Assembly: GCA_035048485.1 (NCBI GenBank)
Contig: CM068592.1
Span: forward strand, 42,006,045 to 42,070,044
Length of the DNA: 64,000 bases
Source of the DNA: Pteria penguin
Taxonomy: Eukaryota > Mollusca > Bivalvia > Pterioida > Pteriidae
Direction of reading: 5' to 3'
This document shows, piece after piece, positions 24,535-36,713 of this stretch (its first letter is position 1; each line of letters begins with the position of its first letter). The position numbers were made by a program, and so were the translations under genes. The notes under the pieces are model-generated. The model searched no databases and had not been told where the DNA came from. It saw nothing but the letters and a program-made list of their open reading frames with translations.

Positions 24535-24842
24535 ACTCCTCCCGGACACCTTACCTACCAGGAACCTGCTTACTCCTCCCGGACACCTGCTTACTCCTCC
24601 CAGAAACCTGTTTACTCCTCCTGGACACCTGCTTGCTCCTCTCGGGCACCTGCTTACTCATCCCGGGCGCCAGCTTACTTCTACTGGGAACCTACTTACT
24701 CCTCCCGGGCACCTGCTTACTCCTCCCGGGCGCCAGCTTACTTCTACTGGGAACCTACTTACTCCTCCCGGGCACCTGCTTGCTCCCCCGGGCTCCTGCT
24801 TACTCCTCCTGGATACCTGCTTACTTCTCTCGGGCATATTGT
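24535..24842 (+). repeat. 21-bp minisatellite, Pro/Leu-rich in translation
   Basis: Unit: acctgcttactcctcccgga c, with a variant cagcttacttctactgggaa. Two units of the variant type alternate with the main type to give a 63-bp block repeated twice. Two + strand ORFs (121 and 107 codons) are by-products. It is unrelated in sequence to the 21-bp array at 1.1 kb. Confidence 0.92.
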
Positions 24843-25271
24843 GATCGGCTGAACAATTAAGCAACCAGGCTACCTCAACAACAACTCATTACGTAATATC
24901 ACAACTATTAAAATCTGTCACGGTTTGCATTTAGTCACCTACAAAAAACATTGTTCTCAAAGTGGACGACATTTATATATGTAAAGTACGTCATAAATAT
25001 ATGATGTCAAAACAGTAAACAATCACAATCAATGTGCGTATGTACATGTACCGTATGTTGACGTTATTGTAGTTGTAGTTGTATCAGCCAGACACAATTA
25101 TCGGTCTAGAGAAAGCTAGATACCGTTTAATTGACTTATCTCCAAATGTTCGACATCGCACCTGTTGGCACACTCTTGCCAAATCATACTTCAAATATAC
25201 GTCTGTGATGATTGAGTAAGAATTGCACAAAGCATTTGAATTAAGATTGTTGTAGTTTTTATGAAGTTTTA
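24843..25271. other. intron sequence, nothing recognised
   Basis: No gene or repeat identified. Confidence 0.45.
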
Positions 25272-25658
25272 CACATGTGGGTGATCAAGGCAGGATACCG
25301 CCGCCAGTTCCAGCACAGTGCTGTATCACATGTGGGTGATCAAGGCAGGATACCGCCGTCAGTTCCAGCACAGTGCTGTATCACATGTGGGTGATCAAGG
25401 CAGGATACCGCGGTCAGTTCCAGCACAGTGCTGTATCACATGTGGGTGATCAAGGCAGGATACCTCGGTCAGTTCCAGCACAGTGCTGTATCACATGTGG
25501 GTGATCAAGGCAGGATACGGCCGTCAGTTCCAGCACAGTGCTGTATCACATGTGGGTGATCAAGGCAGGATACCGCCGTCAGTTCCAGCACAGTGCTGTA
25601 TCACATATGGGTGATCAAGGCAGGATACCTCGGTCAGTTCCAGCACAGTGCTGTATCA
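25272..25658 (+). repeat. 55-bp tandem repeat (7 nearly identical units)
   Basis: Unit: cacatgtgggtgatcaaggc, aggataccgccgtcagttcc, agcacagtgctgtat. The seven copies differ almost only at the ccgccgtc site (ccgcggtc, cctcggtc, cggccgtc). The low divergence implies recent expansion or homogenisation. Confidence 0.96.
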
Positions 25659-26449
25659 CATTCGGCTTTTAAAGCTCCGTATATTCTGTGTATATGCTGT
25701 TATTCAAGATAAAACTAGAGGACTTGAGCCAACTTATGATTAAATCGCGCTCTTACATTGACTGATGACTTTCAACTGAACGATATTGACCGCTAGAGGA
25801 GTAATATTAACTGTCAGAGATGTAATATTGACTGGTAAATCAAATAAGTGGACGACAGATGGAGAAGTACACTAGTATTTACCTGCAATCATATTGACTG
25901 ATAGATAAATAGTATTTTTGTGTTTATAGTATTGAGTGAGAAAAATATTGTTGAGTGAAAAGGTGTGCAATACGCTTTAGCAGTTATAGTAACATTAAAT
26001 CGAATAATTTCATTAGAAAATTTCAGCATTATATGATTAAATCATTACACCGATGATGAAAATGATAAATGACTTAAAAGTAAAATAATTAAGGCAAATT
26101 CAAAGTTTCTGAACAGATAACTTTATCCAGATTGATTCGTTCCTTGCAATATTTCAGTATTCCAAATTTAATTCATTGCACCAATGATTAAATCAATATC
26201 AAGTTTCTATAGTTTTCAGACTCGGTGTAAAATCATTTTACCTCCTTGTTTTATCAATGTCTCAATGCCCCCTTCTCAATAATCCATAAGGTCACAGCGG
26301 AGAAGGTTTGATGGCATTTAAATCTTAGTCAACTAATTACAGCACACGGTCGATGTATGCCCCCAATTCCTTGTGAAGTGTCTCGCTTAATTAAATGTGT
26401 TGCTGACATGCGATGTAAGACATATCAGCAAGGTTTAGGAACCAAGTTG
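25659..26449. other. intron sequence, nothing recognised
   Basis: AT-rich. The word aatattgactg recurs loosely between 25750 and 25910 but does not form a regular array. Confidence 0.4.
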
Positions 26450-27470
26450 GATGTAGCTGGAACAGTAGAACATATAACAATATTTGGGGAACAGAGGTGG
26501 GCGTGGGTGAGTCAGTGCAACACATTAGTATGGTCAGAGGTGGGTGAAGCCGGCATGGTCTAGTGGTATCGCGTCGGACTCCTGATCGGGAGGCCGGGGT
26601 TCGAGTCCCGCTCTGGTCATGCCGGTGTCATCTTTCGGATGAGACAGTAAAAACCGAAGCCCCGTGTCGTGGTATGCATGGCACGTTAAAGATCCCTCAC
26701 TACTTCGGGTGGGTCCGTTGCAAAAGGTCAAAATTTGTATGCCCCGCATCAGGCAGATGCCGTCACCATATATGTGAAATGTTCGTGGTGTGACGTAAAA
26801 CAAAAATCAATAAATCAATCATAGGTGGGTGTAGGTGGGCGAATAGAACAGATTAGTATTATCAGGGATCAGATGTTGGTGTAAATGGGCCACGGAACAC
26901 ATCAGTATATCTGGGAACACAGAGGTGGATGTATATGTGTCAGTAGGACACCACAAAGATATGTGAACAGAAGTAGGATTAACAATGGAATACATTGTTA
27001 TAATCTGGGACAAAGGTAGATGTAGGTGGGCAAGTGGAGCACATCGGTAGAATCTCGTAACAGGAGTGGATGTAGATGGGCCAATAGAACACATCAATAT
27101 GATCTGGGAACATATATAGGTATAGGTAGCCAACAGAGCACTCCGGTAGAATCTGGATAAAGATAGATGTAGGTGGACCAACAGAACAATCAGTAGGGTC
27201 TGGATCAAAGATGGATGTAGATAATCCACGGAACACATCAGTGTGATCTGGGATTAGAAGTGGATGAAGCAAATCCACAGAAAGAAAACATCAGCAGGGT
27301 CTGGATCAGAGGTGGATGTAGATAATCCACAGAACAAATCAGTAGGATCTGGGATTAGAAGTGGATGAAGCAAATCCACAGAAAAAAAAAACATCAGCAG
27401 GGTCTGGATCAGAGGTGGATGTAGATAATCCACAGAACATATCAGCACTGTTTGGGAATAAAGGCAGATA
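26450..27470 (+). repeat. about 50-bp degenerate minisatellite, interrupted by a SINE
   Basis: The unit contains gaggtggatgtagataatcc, acagaacacatcagtaggat, ctgggatcaga. The left units are strongly diverged; the right end (27200-27470) has a fresher two-unit block of about 100 bp in which gaagcaaatccacagaaa units alternate with gtagataatccacagaa units. Confidence 0.85.
26549..26820 (+). mobile_element. full-length tRNA-headed SINE inserted in the ~50-bp array
   Basis: The head starts gccggcatggtctagtggta and contains the B box ggttcgagtcc. The body is close to the copy at 17.8 kb and the tail is caaaaatcaataaatcaatc. The words aggtgggtg on both sides (26538-26546 and 26823-26831) fit a target duplication made from array sequence. 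Confidence 0.92.
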
Positions 27471-27976
27471 ATAGTAGATCAATATTACATACCGAACAGT
27501 GGGAGAAGGGTTGTTTGCTGAACTCTGTGTTTTCATATTTAAACACCGTAAAAAAGAACGGTCTTCTACAAACACAACCTTTCAATAAAATTAACTTTAT
27601 TTTATAATAAAAAACTCTTGTCTTAAGTTATATTAATACTCTTTCAATTGTTTTATTTTGAATTGGACAAAAAAGAGTTTAATGATAATCTACAGCATTA
27701 TTCTCCAACGAGAAAACATAACGAGGCAAAGTAAACAATTGGCCGCTTATGACATTGTCCTAATCGAACACTCTCTTCGATTTTCGCGTGTGTATACATT
27801 CTCATTACCATTTATTGTTTCTGAATAAGATATTCACATGGTTTCCATTATTCCTACACCACATTTACATATCGGTGCAATTGCATAACAAAGTTGATAA
27901 TAGAGCTTTATGTCAACGAGAGAAAGACCGACTGCTTGTGGTCTGGAGTGTGCAAAATGTGGGAGAGAGATAAATA
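27471..27976. other. intron sequence, nothing recognised
   Basis: No gene or repeat identified. Confidence 0.45.
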
Positions 27977-28249
27977 GATTGATTGATTGATTTTTGTTTA
28001 ACGTCACACCACGAATATTTCACGTATATGCTGACGGCATCTGCCTGATGCGGTGCATACAAATTTTGACCTTTGCAACGGACCCACCCAAAGCAATGAG
28101 GGATCTTTAAAGTGCCATGCATACCACGACACGGGGCCTCGGTTTTTACTGTCTCATCCGAAAGACATGACACCGGCATGACCAGAGCGGGACTCGAACC
28201 CCGGCCTCCCGATCAGGAGTCCGACGCAATACCACTAGGCCACGCCGGC
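27977..28249 (-). mobile_element. full-length tRNA-headed SINE
   Basis: Reverse orientation: the tail gattgattgattgatttttg comes first, then the body, then the head with gggactcgaaccccggcctc (inverted B box) and the end ccacgccggc. A (GATA)n/(GA)n microsatellite starts immediately beyond the head. Confidence 0.93.
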
Positions 28250-28251
28250 TT

Positions 28252-28273
28252 TAGATAGATAGATAGATAGATC

Positions 28274-28331
<58 letters not shown>
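28252..28331 (+). repeat. (GATA)n then (GA)n microsatellite
   Basis: Five gata units followed by about 30 ga units, with one aa interruption. Confidence 0.97.
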
Positions 28332-28334
<3 letters not shown>

Positions 28335-28435
28335 CGTGTGTATGGGAGTGTGTTATCCTACAGTTTCATTAGTTATATCTTTTTATTTACATTATTTTAC
28401 GTAGGGTTTAAAAAAGGAAAATGAAAAATGGGACA

Positions 28436-28565
28436 GCATGCTGTAAATGTTGAGTGTTTGACTTGCGGTGCTCGTACACCAGATTCGATCCCCGTACCGA
28501 GTGTTCCACTTTGTTTATAAAGTTGGCTACCTATGGTTTTCACGATGAAATATAAATGTAAACGC
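28436..28565 (+). mobile_element. decayed copy of the second SINE type
   Basis: It resembles the SINE at 38932-39100. Shared features are gtttgacttgcggtgctcgt against gcttggcttgcggcgccgac, the B-box-like gattcgatccc, and gttccactttgtttataaag against gcgccactatgtttaagagg, followed by ttggctacct against ttggtaacct. It is diverged and truncated at the 3' side. Confidence 0.5.
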
Positions 28566-28934
28566 ATATCCCCTACACATCCAACCTGTCCATAACAGCA
28601 TGTAAAGTGGTCGTATAATTTTACTTCCTTAAAAGGAAAAATAATTTTCTTATCAATACAAACCATAGTGTCTAAATGTTTCCTAGAAACTTTTATCGAA
28701 CAGGAACGTGCTAGAGTATATATAGGAATAATTCCGTGATAGAGAACACATTCCTGTGAAGTGTTTCCGGAAGATTAAAAGTATACATGTAGTAAATCTA
28801 AGTAAAGAATGACATTATGAATATCTCATCTAATGCACGAATTCAGAAGTGGCGAAACAGCATTCACAACTACTGCTCCGGGATTACAAAGACCGGTAAC
28901 TTCTTTTTTTCAATGAGGAAAAAAATCGTTCAAT
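28566..28934. other. intron sequence, nothing recognised
   Basis: No gene or repeat identified. Confidence 0.45.
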
Positions 28935-29508
28935 ACACCCCAAGCTTATTCTCATGTAGATATTAGCTCAAATAAGAAAGACTGAGATATAAAATATCAT
29001 TTGTACACGGCACCCCAGGCACATTGTCGTGTAGATATCTGCTCAAATAAAAAAGACTGAGATATAAAATATCATTTGTACACGGCACCCCAGGCACATT
29101 GTCGTGTAGATATCTGCTCAAATAAGGAAGACTGAGATATAAAATGGCATTTGTACACGGCACCTCAAGCACATTGTCTTATAGATATCTGCTCAGATAA
29201 GAAAGACTGAGATATAAAATGGCTTTTGTACACGGCACCCCAGGCACATTGTCGTGTAGATATCTGCTCAAATAAAAAAGACTGAGATATAAAATATCAT
29301 TTGTACACGGCACCCCAGGCACATTGTCGTGTAGATATCTGCTCAAATAAAAAAGACTGAGATATAAAATATCATTTGTACACGGCACCTCAAGCACATT
29401 GTCTTGTAGATATCTGCTCAAATAAGAAAGACTGAAATATAAAATATCATTTGTACACGGCACCTCAAGCACATTCTCATGTTGATATTTGCTCAAATAA
29501 GAAAGAAA
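28935..29508 (-). repeat. 75-bp tandem repeat (about 7.5 units)
   Basis: Unit: gctcaaataagaaagactga, gatataaaatatcatttgta, cacggcaccccaggcacatt, gtcgtgtagatatct. Unit length is a multiple of 3, so a 25-residue repeat stays open on the - strand; I regard it as a by-product. Two flavours (ccaggcac and caagcac) are interspersed. Confidence 0.95.
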
Positions 29509-30647
29509 TGTTTAAGTGACATTTATAGGACTTTATCAGTCTATGTGTTCTTGACTTTATGATCACTTTTTGTATGTATAGGTATTGGTTTGACATGCCA
29601 ATGTCGTGAAAATAGTGAAAATGATGATAATTGCTAAGTTATAATTGCTGATGATAAGTATGAGGAATGGGGGGGGGGGGGGTTCATAAACGAATATATT
29701 TTCAAATATCATGAAACAAAAGCAATTCTCAAAGCCGTTGGAGTTTGGAATGATGGCTTACTTTACCTTTTGGAGGAGCATTTCTTGGTTAATTAGAGTA
29801 CAAAGGAATGATCAGGATTAATTACACTCGCCTTGAGGCGAGTTTAATACATGCCAATATTAAATCAGACTGTGTACAGAGTTGTCGTCCTTTGTTTATA
29901 ATTGTTTCACAAATTATGTTTGTAAAATACTCGAAAGTTTTATAAAAATGTAGACATCATAATGCAATACAATATATTTCTTGACATATACATTTGTATA
30001 TGGCCAAGGTATGCAACAATATGATTTTTAATACGCATAGTTTTATTACAGTTATGCGAACTTATCAGCTCAATGGGTAAAATATTATAGAGATTATAAA
30101 TTCTTGGTATTAACAGAGTCATATTATTTAGAGTTATGTTGCTTTCAAAATATTATTTTATTTTTTAGTTATTCCCCTTCAAAGTTTTGAAAAGTTGTTG
30201 GGTCTTTTCGGTTCGGTATTTTAAACTTTTATCAACTGGCTACATAGTCAGCTATATATTTTGTAACTGAACGACAATATATCGAGAAAATTATAGGAAA
30301 ATTTACGTACAGTGAGAAATTATCTTGTAAAGTTTGCAGGGGAAATGAGTTTGGTGGCGAGTTATGTGGTCTTAAAACCGAGATTATCAGTGTAAGTGCG
30401 TGTAACGCTCAGCATTAAGGTCTAACTTTACTTCTCATTTCTGCGGAACCCTCAATGAGAAAGAAAGTAATATTGACAGTAAAAAAAAAAAATTAATCAT
30501 AATTCTGAAGAACTTGGCAATCACAACGCACTCCGGATATATCATACCGGAAATCCATAATTATTTCCGGGAGAATTTTACTCGAATAAATAACGAAAAG
30601 ATATCTGTTTTCGAAAATTTTTTATGTTTTTTCCAAAGATATATGTT
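29509..30647. other. intron sequence, nothing recognised
   Basis: It contains a G run at about 29668-29682 and an A run at 30481-30491. No gene identified. Confidence 0.45.
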
Positions 30648-31762
30648 GGCGATAACACATCAGAGGCTACGTGAACTGGCGTTAACACTTCAGTGGCCAC
30701 ATGAACTGGCGATTAGACATCATCAAAGGCCACATGAACTAGCAATTACACATCAGAGCCACATGAGCTGGCGATAAGACATCAGAGGCCACATGAACTG
30801 GCGATTACACATAGTGGGCACATGAACTGGCAATGACACATCAGAGCCACATGAGCAGGCGATAAGACATCAGAGGCCACATGAACTGGCGATGACACAT
30901 CAGAGACCACATGAACTGGCGATTACACATCAGAGCCACATGAACTGGCGATAAGACATCAGAGGCCACATGAACTGGCGATTTCACATCAAAGACCACA
31001 TGAACCGGAGATTACACATGAACTGGTGATAACGCATCAGAGGCCACATGAACTGGCGATGACACATTAGAGGCCACATGAACTGGCGATGACACATCAG
31101 TGACCACATTAACTGGCGATTACAGTGGCCACATGAACTGGCGAAACACTTTAGAGACCACATAAACTGGCGATTACACATCAGAGGCCACATGAACTTG
31201 CGATTACACATCAGAGACCACATGAACTGGCGATTACACATCAGAGACCAATTGATCTGGCGATTACACAATAGAGGTCACATGAACTGGCGATTACACA
31301 TCAGAGGTCACATGAACTGGCGATAACGCATCAGAGGCCACATGAAATGGCGATTACACATCAAAATCCACATGAACTGGCGATTACACATCAGAGACCA
31401 CATGATCTGGCGATTACACAATAGAGGTCACATGAACTGGCGATTACACATCAGAGGCCACATGAACTGATTATAACACATTAGAGGCCATATGAACTGG
31501 CAATGACACATCAAAGACCACAAGAACTGGTGATGACACATCAGTGACCACATGAACTGGCGATTACAGTGGCCACATGAACTGGCGAAATACTTTAGAG
31601 ACCACATAAACTGGCAATTACACATCAGAGGCAACATGAACTTGCGATGACACATCAGAGACCACATGAACTGCAATAAAGTATCAGAGCCACATGAACT
31701 GGCGATAACGCATCAGAGGCCACATGAACTTGCGATTACACATCAGAGCCACATGAACTTCA
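30648..31762 (+). repeat. 30-bp minisatellite (about 37 units)
   Basis: Unit: ggccacatgaactggcgatt then acacatcaga. An internal block containing gcgattacagtggccacatg then aactggcgaaacactttaga occurs twice, about 440 bp apart (near 31115 and 31560), marking a segmental duplication within the array. Confidence 0.95.
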
Positions 31763-33329
31763 AAGTTTAGTAAAAATGATTTATGTCAATTCTTTTTGTT
31801 ATTTTTGTGTTTATCGGTGGATGTCCCAGAGGCAAAATCATGAGGTCGTTGTGTTGAAGAATTTGTCCGTGCCAAAACCACACACCTTGCCATTTAACCC
31901 TTTCTAACCGAACACGCGTAAATATGGTGCGTTTCGCGGGCTAAGACTAAAAGCAAGTTGTTTATCGGTCAAGACAGAAATAAGCAGCATACTAGCGTGA
32001 GATTGTTCTATTTTGATTGATTGATTAGAAAGGCATTATGGAGAAGTGTATTCCTACACAACTTACTTCTGGTCAGGCCAGGACTGGAGTTTAAAAAACG
32101 AATTGATTCCTTGATCTTCACTTGGGTCATATCCACATTGCGTGCGATAGATCGTGTGACGTCAATTAGGTCGACGTGAAGTCCATTTACTTAATTCTCC
32201 GCTACAATCTTCTAGATGTAGTACTATGGATTCTGAGACTTTGTATTATCTTGACGGTATTTTTACGTGATAGATTGTATGTAGATAACAAAAAACCCAT
32301 ATTATAGGGTTGTTATAATAATGTTACGATGTTTTCGTCTTTGTCTGTGGCGGATACAGACCCGATCTATCACTTTTTTCTGATTGTTTAACACTATATG
32401 CTAAGTGGTTGTCAAGCTGTAACAGACTGGTCGTGTGAGCGAACTCCTCTGGAAGGCGAGGATTGAGTTGTAGGGAGCGTGCCTCACTCGTAGACGAGCG
32501 GTAAACTGACAGTGTATAGGGAGAATATACAAAGATGGGAGTGTAATGTCACCGTACTGTCACAGAATTAGTATCACCGTTTTGAGGCATCCGGAACACC
32601 GAGTCGGTTCTTTACACTACATAACAGTAACCAGACTCGGACGAGAATGTATGAATACGTTAAAATTTTACACGTAAATCGCCTGCGTATGTTTGTAACT
32701 GCGTGATTCGGCTTAGAACTAGATCCGATTTCAATCATCTGTCTCATCGAGTATTATTCATAATATTCATAATATTTCATATTAATTACTAGGAAAAGCA
32801 GTTAGGCAATTTCGTGAAATATATCATTTAATATAAATATATATCGGCGTGTGTGTGACATTCGCCATTTAAATGTCATGTAACGTACCTCCGCGACCAA
32901 AGAGCGTTCACGTCCGGGTCTGTGTTTCTATTTTAAAAGAAACCAACCTGTGTGTTTCGGATGAGTTTTGGGGGGTCCTTTATAGCAATATATATCCTGC
33001 ATACTATTTTGATGGATACAATCTATAATGATAAAGCCATGACGGTAGGTTGGAACTGACACCCACACAATATTTTGACCAAAAGTAATTCATCAATATA
33101 ATTTAATCTAATAGTCCATTAGTTTGCAGGGTTTGATGTACTACATTAAAACCATAATTCGTAACAGTTCACAATTTTTCCATTTCAGATCCACCTGCCT
33201 TTAGCTCACAATGTCACAGTATATAATCTGTAACCATACATGTATATCAATGCTTTTCTATATATCTAAATATAAGCATGTACATGCTGGCACTATTCGT
33301 GGCGTGAAATTTTCATTCTTTCATAGTTC
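31763..33329. other. intron sequence, nothing recognised
   Basis: About 1.6 kb of non-repetitive, AT-rich intron sequence with no ORF of note. Confidence 0.45.
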
Positions 33330-33500
33330 TAGGGGCGGATCCAGGATTTTTCAGGATTTGACCCGTAACTTTGGCCGGGCAGTTTTACAGGGGAAGAGCT
33401 ATATTCAACTTTCCAAAATGTCCCTAAATGACGTTTTTGATAAAAATGTACGATCACAGAAGGGAGGGAATGTTGGGTCTGGATTCCCCAATGAATTCCA
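33330..33500. mobile_element. probable decayed MITE
   Basis: ggggcggatccaggattt on the left and tctggattccccaatg on the right are imperfect inverted termini of the same general type as the MITE at 16868-17020. No target duplication is clear. Confidence 0.4.
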
Positions 33501-33872
33501 TGTATATATTATTCATATTCGTCCTTGAATTTTATGAGACACGACCTCGTTCATCAGATGACGCGGGTGACAATCTTAATTTGTTCCAAGATCATTCCTG
33601 ATCCAAGAACAGTTCGCATTAATTACCGTCCTGCCAACTTGAAGTAAAATTTGCTGCAGAAATGCACGACTAATACATTGAGTAAACATCATTGCGTGAC
33701 CTACGGACATATCTACATAAAGCAATCACTTTACAATCTGGTCGATATACGATATCGCTATTTTTACTTTACCATTTTCTACACTCCTTGTTGTTATCTT
33801 CACGTAATCATATGTATCACTCTCGAGAATTTCAGAATCGACACAATGCATATAACTGATTTCTAATTTCAG

Positions 33873-33938
33873 GACAAATTACTGGCCAAAATAGATGACA
33901 GTGAATCAGAGATAATTCAGACTGAAGCTGAAGAAGAG
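33873..33938 (+). CDS. RING-finger gene, middle exon (22 codons)
   Basis: The 66-bp exon is preceded by a clean acceptor (ctgatttctaatttcag) and followed by a donor (gtaactatc). It encodes DKLLAKIDDSESE followed by IIQTEAEEE, an acidic linker. Phase 0 on both sides joins it to exon 14253-14453 upstream and to the RING exon downstream without a stop. The acidic tail directly abuts the first zinc-binding cysteine of the next exon. Its small size means it rests on splice sites and frame rather than on similarity. Confidence 0.75.
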
Positions 33939-35879
33939 GTAACTATCTATCCTATAGAATTGCTCCTTAACATCATGGAAGCGGTGTGACCCGGTAATAA
34001 GCAGGTGTGATTCAGCAGTAAGAGGGTGTGGCTCAGTCATTAACGAGTCAAGGTCATGGGATACGTTTTCAAGTAAAGAAACCTTACTGCTTGAAGAAGA
34101 TCTCTTTCTCTTTAAAAATTTATTATGTTACACACTGTGAATTGTCTGAATACTCCTCTAAATTCACTCCTAAACCTATTTCATTTAGTGCGAATTCTCG
34201 CGAACTAGCAATTTTGTCATTGGTTCAAAATTTTGACAGATATACATTTTCGGTCTGCTTACTTGTAATCGGTTTCCGCTAAATACATCCCAACAACAAA
34301 AACGTTGGAATCCTGAGATCAAATATGTCAGATTATAGAGTGTATAAAGATTGCACACTGTGTATCCTTGTGAACATTTGAACATATAAATTTTGACTGA
34401 CACTGGTTTGGAAGTTAAATTAGAAAAAGATACGACAAAAATCATCTTATAGCCGGAAGGTTTAAATGAGTCGGATTTGCATTCCAAATGTCTCGGTATT
34501 GACGCTACACACGTTAGCTAATGCCCGTCGTCAAGCAAGTGCACGTGTCTCTGACGTCACGTATGAAATGTTCGTTATATTTTAGTGGGACTAATACTAT
34601 AGCGGGCACCGCTTCTTTATTGCAAAACTGAAGATTTGTCCACTGGAAGTAAAGCAAAGACGACCATTACGTGAAAATAATTTTAGAAAGTTACAGAAAT
34701 GTTCAATCACACGACAGTCACGAGGCCGACTTATGTCGGTCAGTTATACAAACATGTAATTCTTGTAGTCACGTACTCACTTGATGATCCTTCTTAGCTA
34801 ATTATACCATGACAACGATATAAAGAAGGTGTCACATTTTAAAATCGTGTATAGATACACCTGAATTTAGAAAGTAAATATATTTTGAAATACCAAGACC
34901 ACGAGGCTATACCTTTTACCGTATGGGACTCATTGTATGTATCGAGCGATGTATGCCATTGTAGAGATAGACATCGCGTTTATTGACAAGTCCATCATAA
35001 TATAACCGCAGAACATTTGTCATCTCTGCCTCAATGAATATGGATGATTTCCTAGGATATGACGAAAATCTTGTAAACACCAGAGGATAAAGAGAACAAA
35101 TTTCTGATTTACGACATTCTCTTCCAATAAGCAGTCTATTTATTACTTTCTGGGCAATGTATTTTTGGCGATAACAAACTAAGGTGGTTATGTGGTAATA
35201 TTACCACACTGCTCACATAGCGCATGGAAAATGAATTTCTAGATTATGATATGGCTTCAGTCGCCTGGTGGTACTCATTGTAGTAACTCACTAGTATCAA
35301 GCTTGATGAGGACTGTAGATGGAGGCTAGTATAATACCCTGTGTGTGCCGGCCCATAGACGGAAAGTGGTGATGTTATTCTAGCCTCGTGTCTGAACTAT
35401 AACCTTTGCCCAACTTTTCCCCTTTGTCCTCGAATTCGCTGATTACATACTTTTGTGTTCTTTTTCCACTAATCATAAATGACGTAACGCCGTCTGTGTC
35501 ATGTAATTGGTTATGTTTTGTTTGATATATTAAGTAACTACAAAATCTTGTCTAATATCATCATTTCAACGAGGCAAAAATAGTTCGAAGATATAAAAAA
35601 TATATATGTTAGTATAAAATTCACCAAACATACATAAAATTTGATCAAAGTCTGCAACATCATGTACATGGCATAACATTGTTTCATTAAAAACATTCTT
35701 GCCTTACTTTAGTTTTTGCATTGTCTGAAATAAATACATTCAGTTTTGTTCATACAGGTCTTGTATCCCCGTATGTAGATCGTCATACAAATCATTTATC
35801 ATGGTAATAGTTCGTAAGTTACATTTTTGAGCTGCATGGTAAGTGGATACATCACTGCTACACTTTCAAGCGATTTGAA
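33939..35879. other. intron 2 sequence
   Basis: Non-coding, with no array until the SINE at 35880. A 100-codon - strand ORF at 34185-34487 has no recognisable motif. Confidence 0.45.
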
Positions 35880-36161
35880 GCCGGCGTGGCCTAGTGGTAT
35901 CGCGTCGGACTCCTGATCGGGAGGCCGGGGTTCGAGTCCTGCTTTGGTCATGCCGGTGTCATGTCTTTTGGATGAGACAGTAAAAACCGAAGCCCCGTGT
36001 CGTGGTATGCATGGCACGTTAAAGATCCCTCACTGCTTCGGGTGGGTCCGTTGCAAAGGTCAAAATTTGTATGCCCCGCATCAGGCAGATGCCGTCACCA
36101 TATACGTGAAATATTCGTGGTGTGACGTAAAACAAAAATCAATCAATCAATCAATCAATCA
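35880..36161 (+). mobile_element. full-length tRNA-headed SINE in intron 2
   Basis: The head gccggcgtggcctagtggta with B box ggttcgagtcc is followed by the same body as the 26.5-kb copy and a long (caat)n tail. It is one of the least diverged copies. It inserted in the sense orientation of the RING gene, about 270 bp before its last exon. Confidence 0.93.
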
Positions 36162-36230
36162 AGAGACTTTGTGATATATTGACAACTTTATTATACGTAA
36201 AATGTTTTGCCACGTCTTAAGTGTAGCATT

Positions 36231-36412
36231 AACAACCTGCAGTACGGACCCTGTTAGATTCCTATTTATTGTCGCGGTGATAACCTGCAGTACGAACCCT
36301 GTTAGATTCAATCTATTGTCATGGTGATGACGTGTAGTACGGACCCTGTTAGATTCAATCTATTGTCATGGTGATGACGTGTAGTACGGACCCTGTTAGA
36401 TTCCTATTTATT
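36231..36412 (+). repeat. 47/48-bp tandem repeat next to the splice acceptor (4 units)
   Basis: Unit: cctgcagtacggaccctgtt, agattcctatttattgtcgc, ggtgataa, with gacgtgtagtacggaccctg in later units. The last unit runs into the polypyrimidine tract (tttattttccacag) of the RING exon, ending about 25 bp before the acceptor. Confidence 0.93.
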
Positions 36413-36434
36413 TTGTCTTTTTTATTTTCCACAG

Positions 36435-36713
36435 TGTGTTGTGTGTCTGGCAGCCAAGGCTACCATGCAAACATATCCATGCGGTCACACAGTTGTTTGC
36501 CGGAAGTGTTTCATCAAAACAATCCAGATGGCGCTGTCACAGAGGTGTCTTCCACTCCGATGTGTGATTTGTAGAACCCGGATACTAAAATTACGACAGC
36601 TTTCAGAGACTAAATCCAGAGAAACCTCCGAACCAAAGAAAAGATCGCAACAAAACCATTTCAAACTTTTACCCAGAATTAGGCAGTTTAAAGCAAGCAT
36701 GAAAGCCAAATGA
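36435..36713 (+). CDS. C3HC4 RING-finger protein, terminal exon (probable E3 ubiquitin ligase)
   Basis: This exon encodes the last 92 residues of a predicted 181-residue protein and its TGA stop. It opens straight into a RING domain: CVVC, an 11-residue gap, CGH, CRKC, a 17-residue gap, then CVIC. The spacing is C-x2-C-x11-C-x-H-x3-C-x2-C-x17-C-x2-C, which gives the eight zinc ligands of the C3HC4 class (about residues 90-135 of the joined protein). An extra Cys precedes the last pair. After the domain come RTRILKLRQL and a basic Ser/Lys/Arg-rich tail ending KASMKAK. RING domains of this class usually recruit E2 enzymes for ubiquitin transfer (family knowledge); the substrate cannot be read. 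The acceptor tttattttccacag precedes the exon and its phase 0 fits exon 33873-33938. I do not recognise the specific family, so no symbol is given. Confidence 0.85.
   Translation, partial: CVVCLAAKATMQTYPCGHTVVCRKCFIKTIQMALSQRCLPLRCVICRTRILKLRQLSETKSRETSEPKKRSQQNHFKLLPRIRQFKASMKAK

Noticed and set aside
26549..26625. tRNA genes suggested by A and B box words (also at 17.8, 28.2, 35.9, 38.9 and 53.5 kb)
   Set aside because: Each is the head of a SINE followed by a conserved body and a caat or caac tail. The arms do not form a clean functional cloverleaf by eye.
28252..28331. Possible GAGA-factor regulatory element
   Set aside because: A plain (GATA)/(GA) microsatellite next to a SINE; nothing ties it to a promoter.
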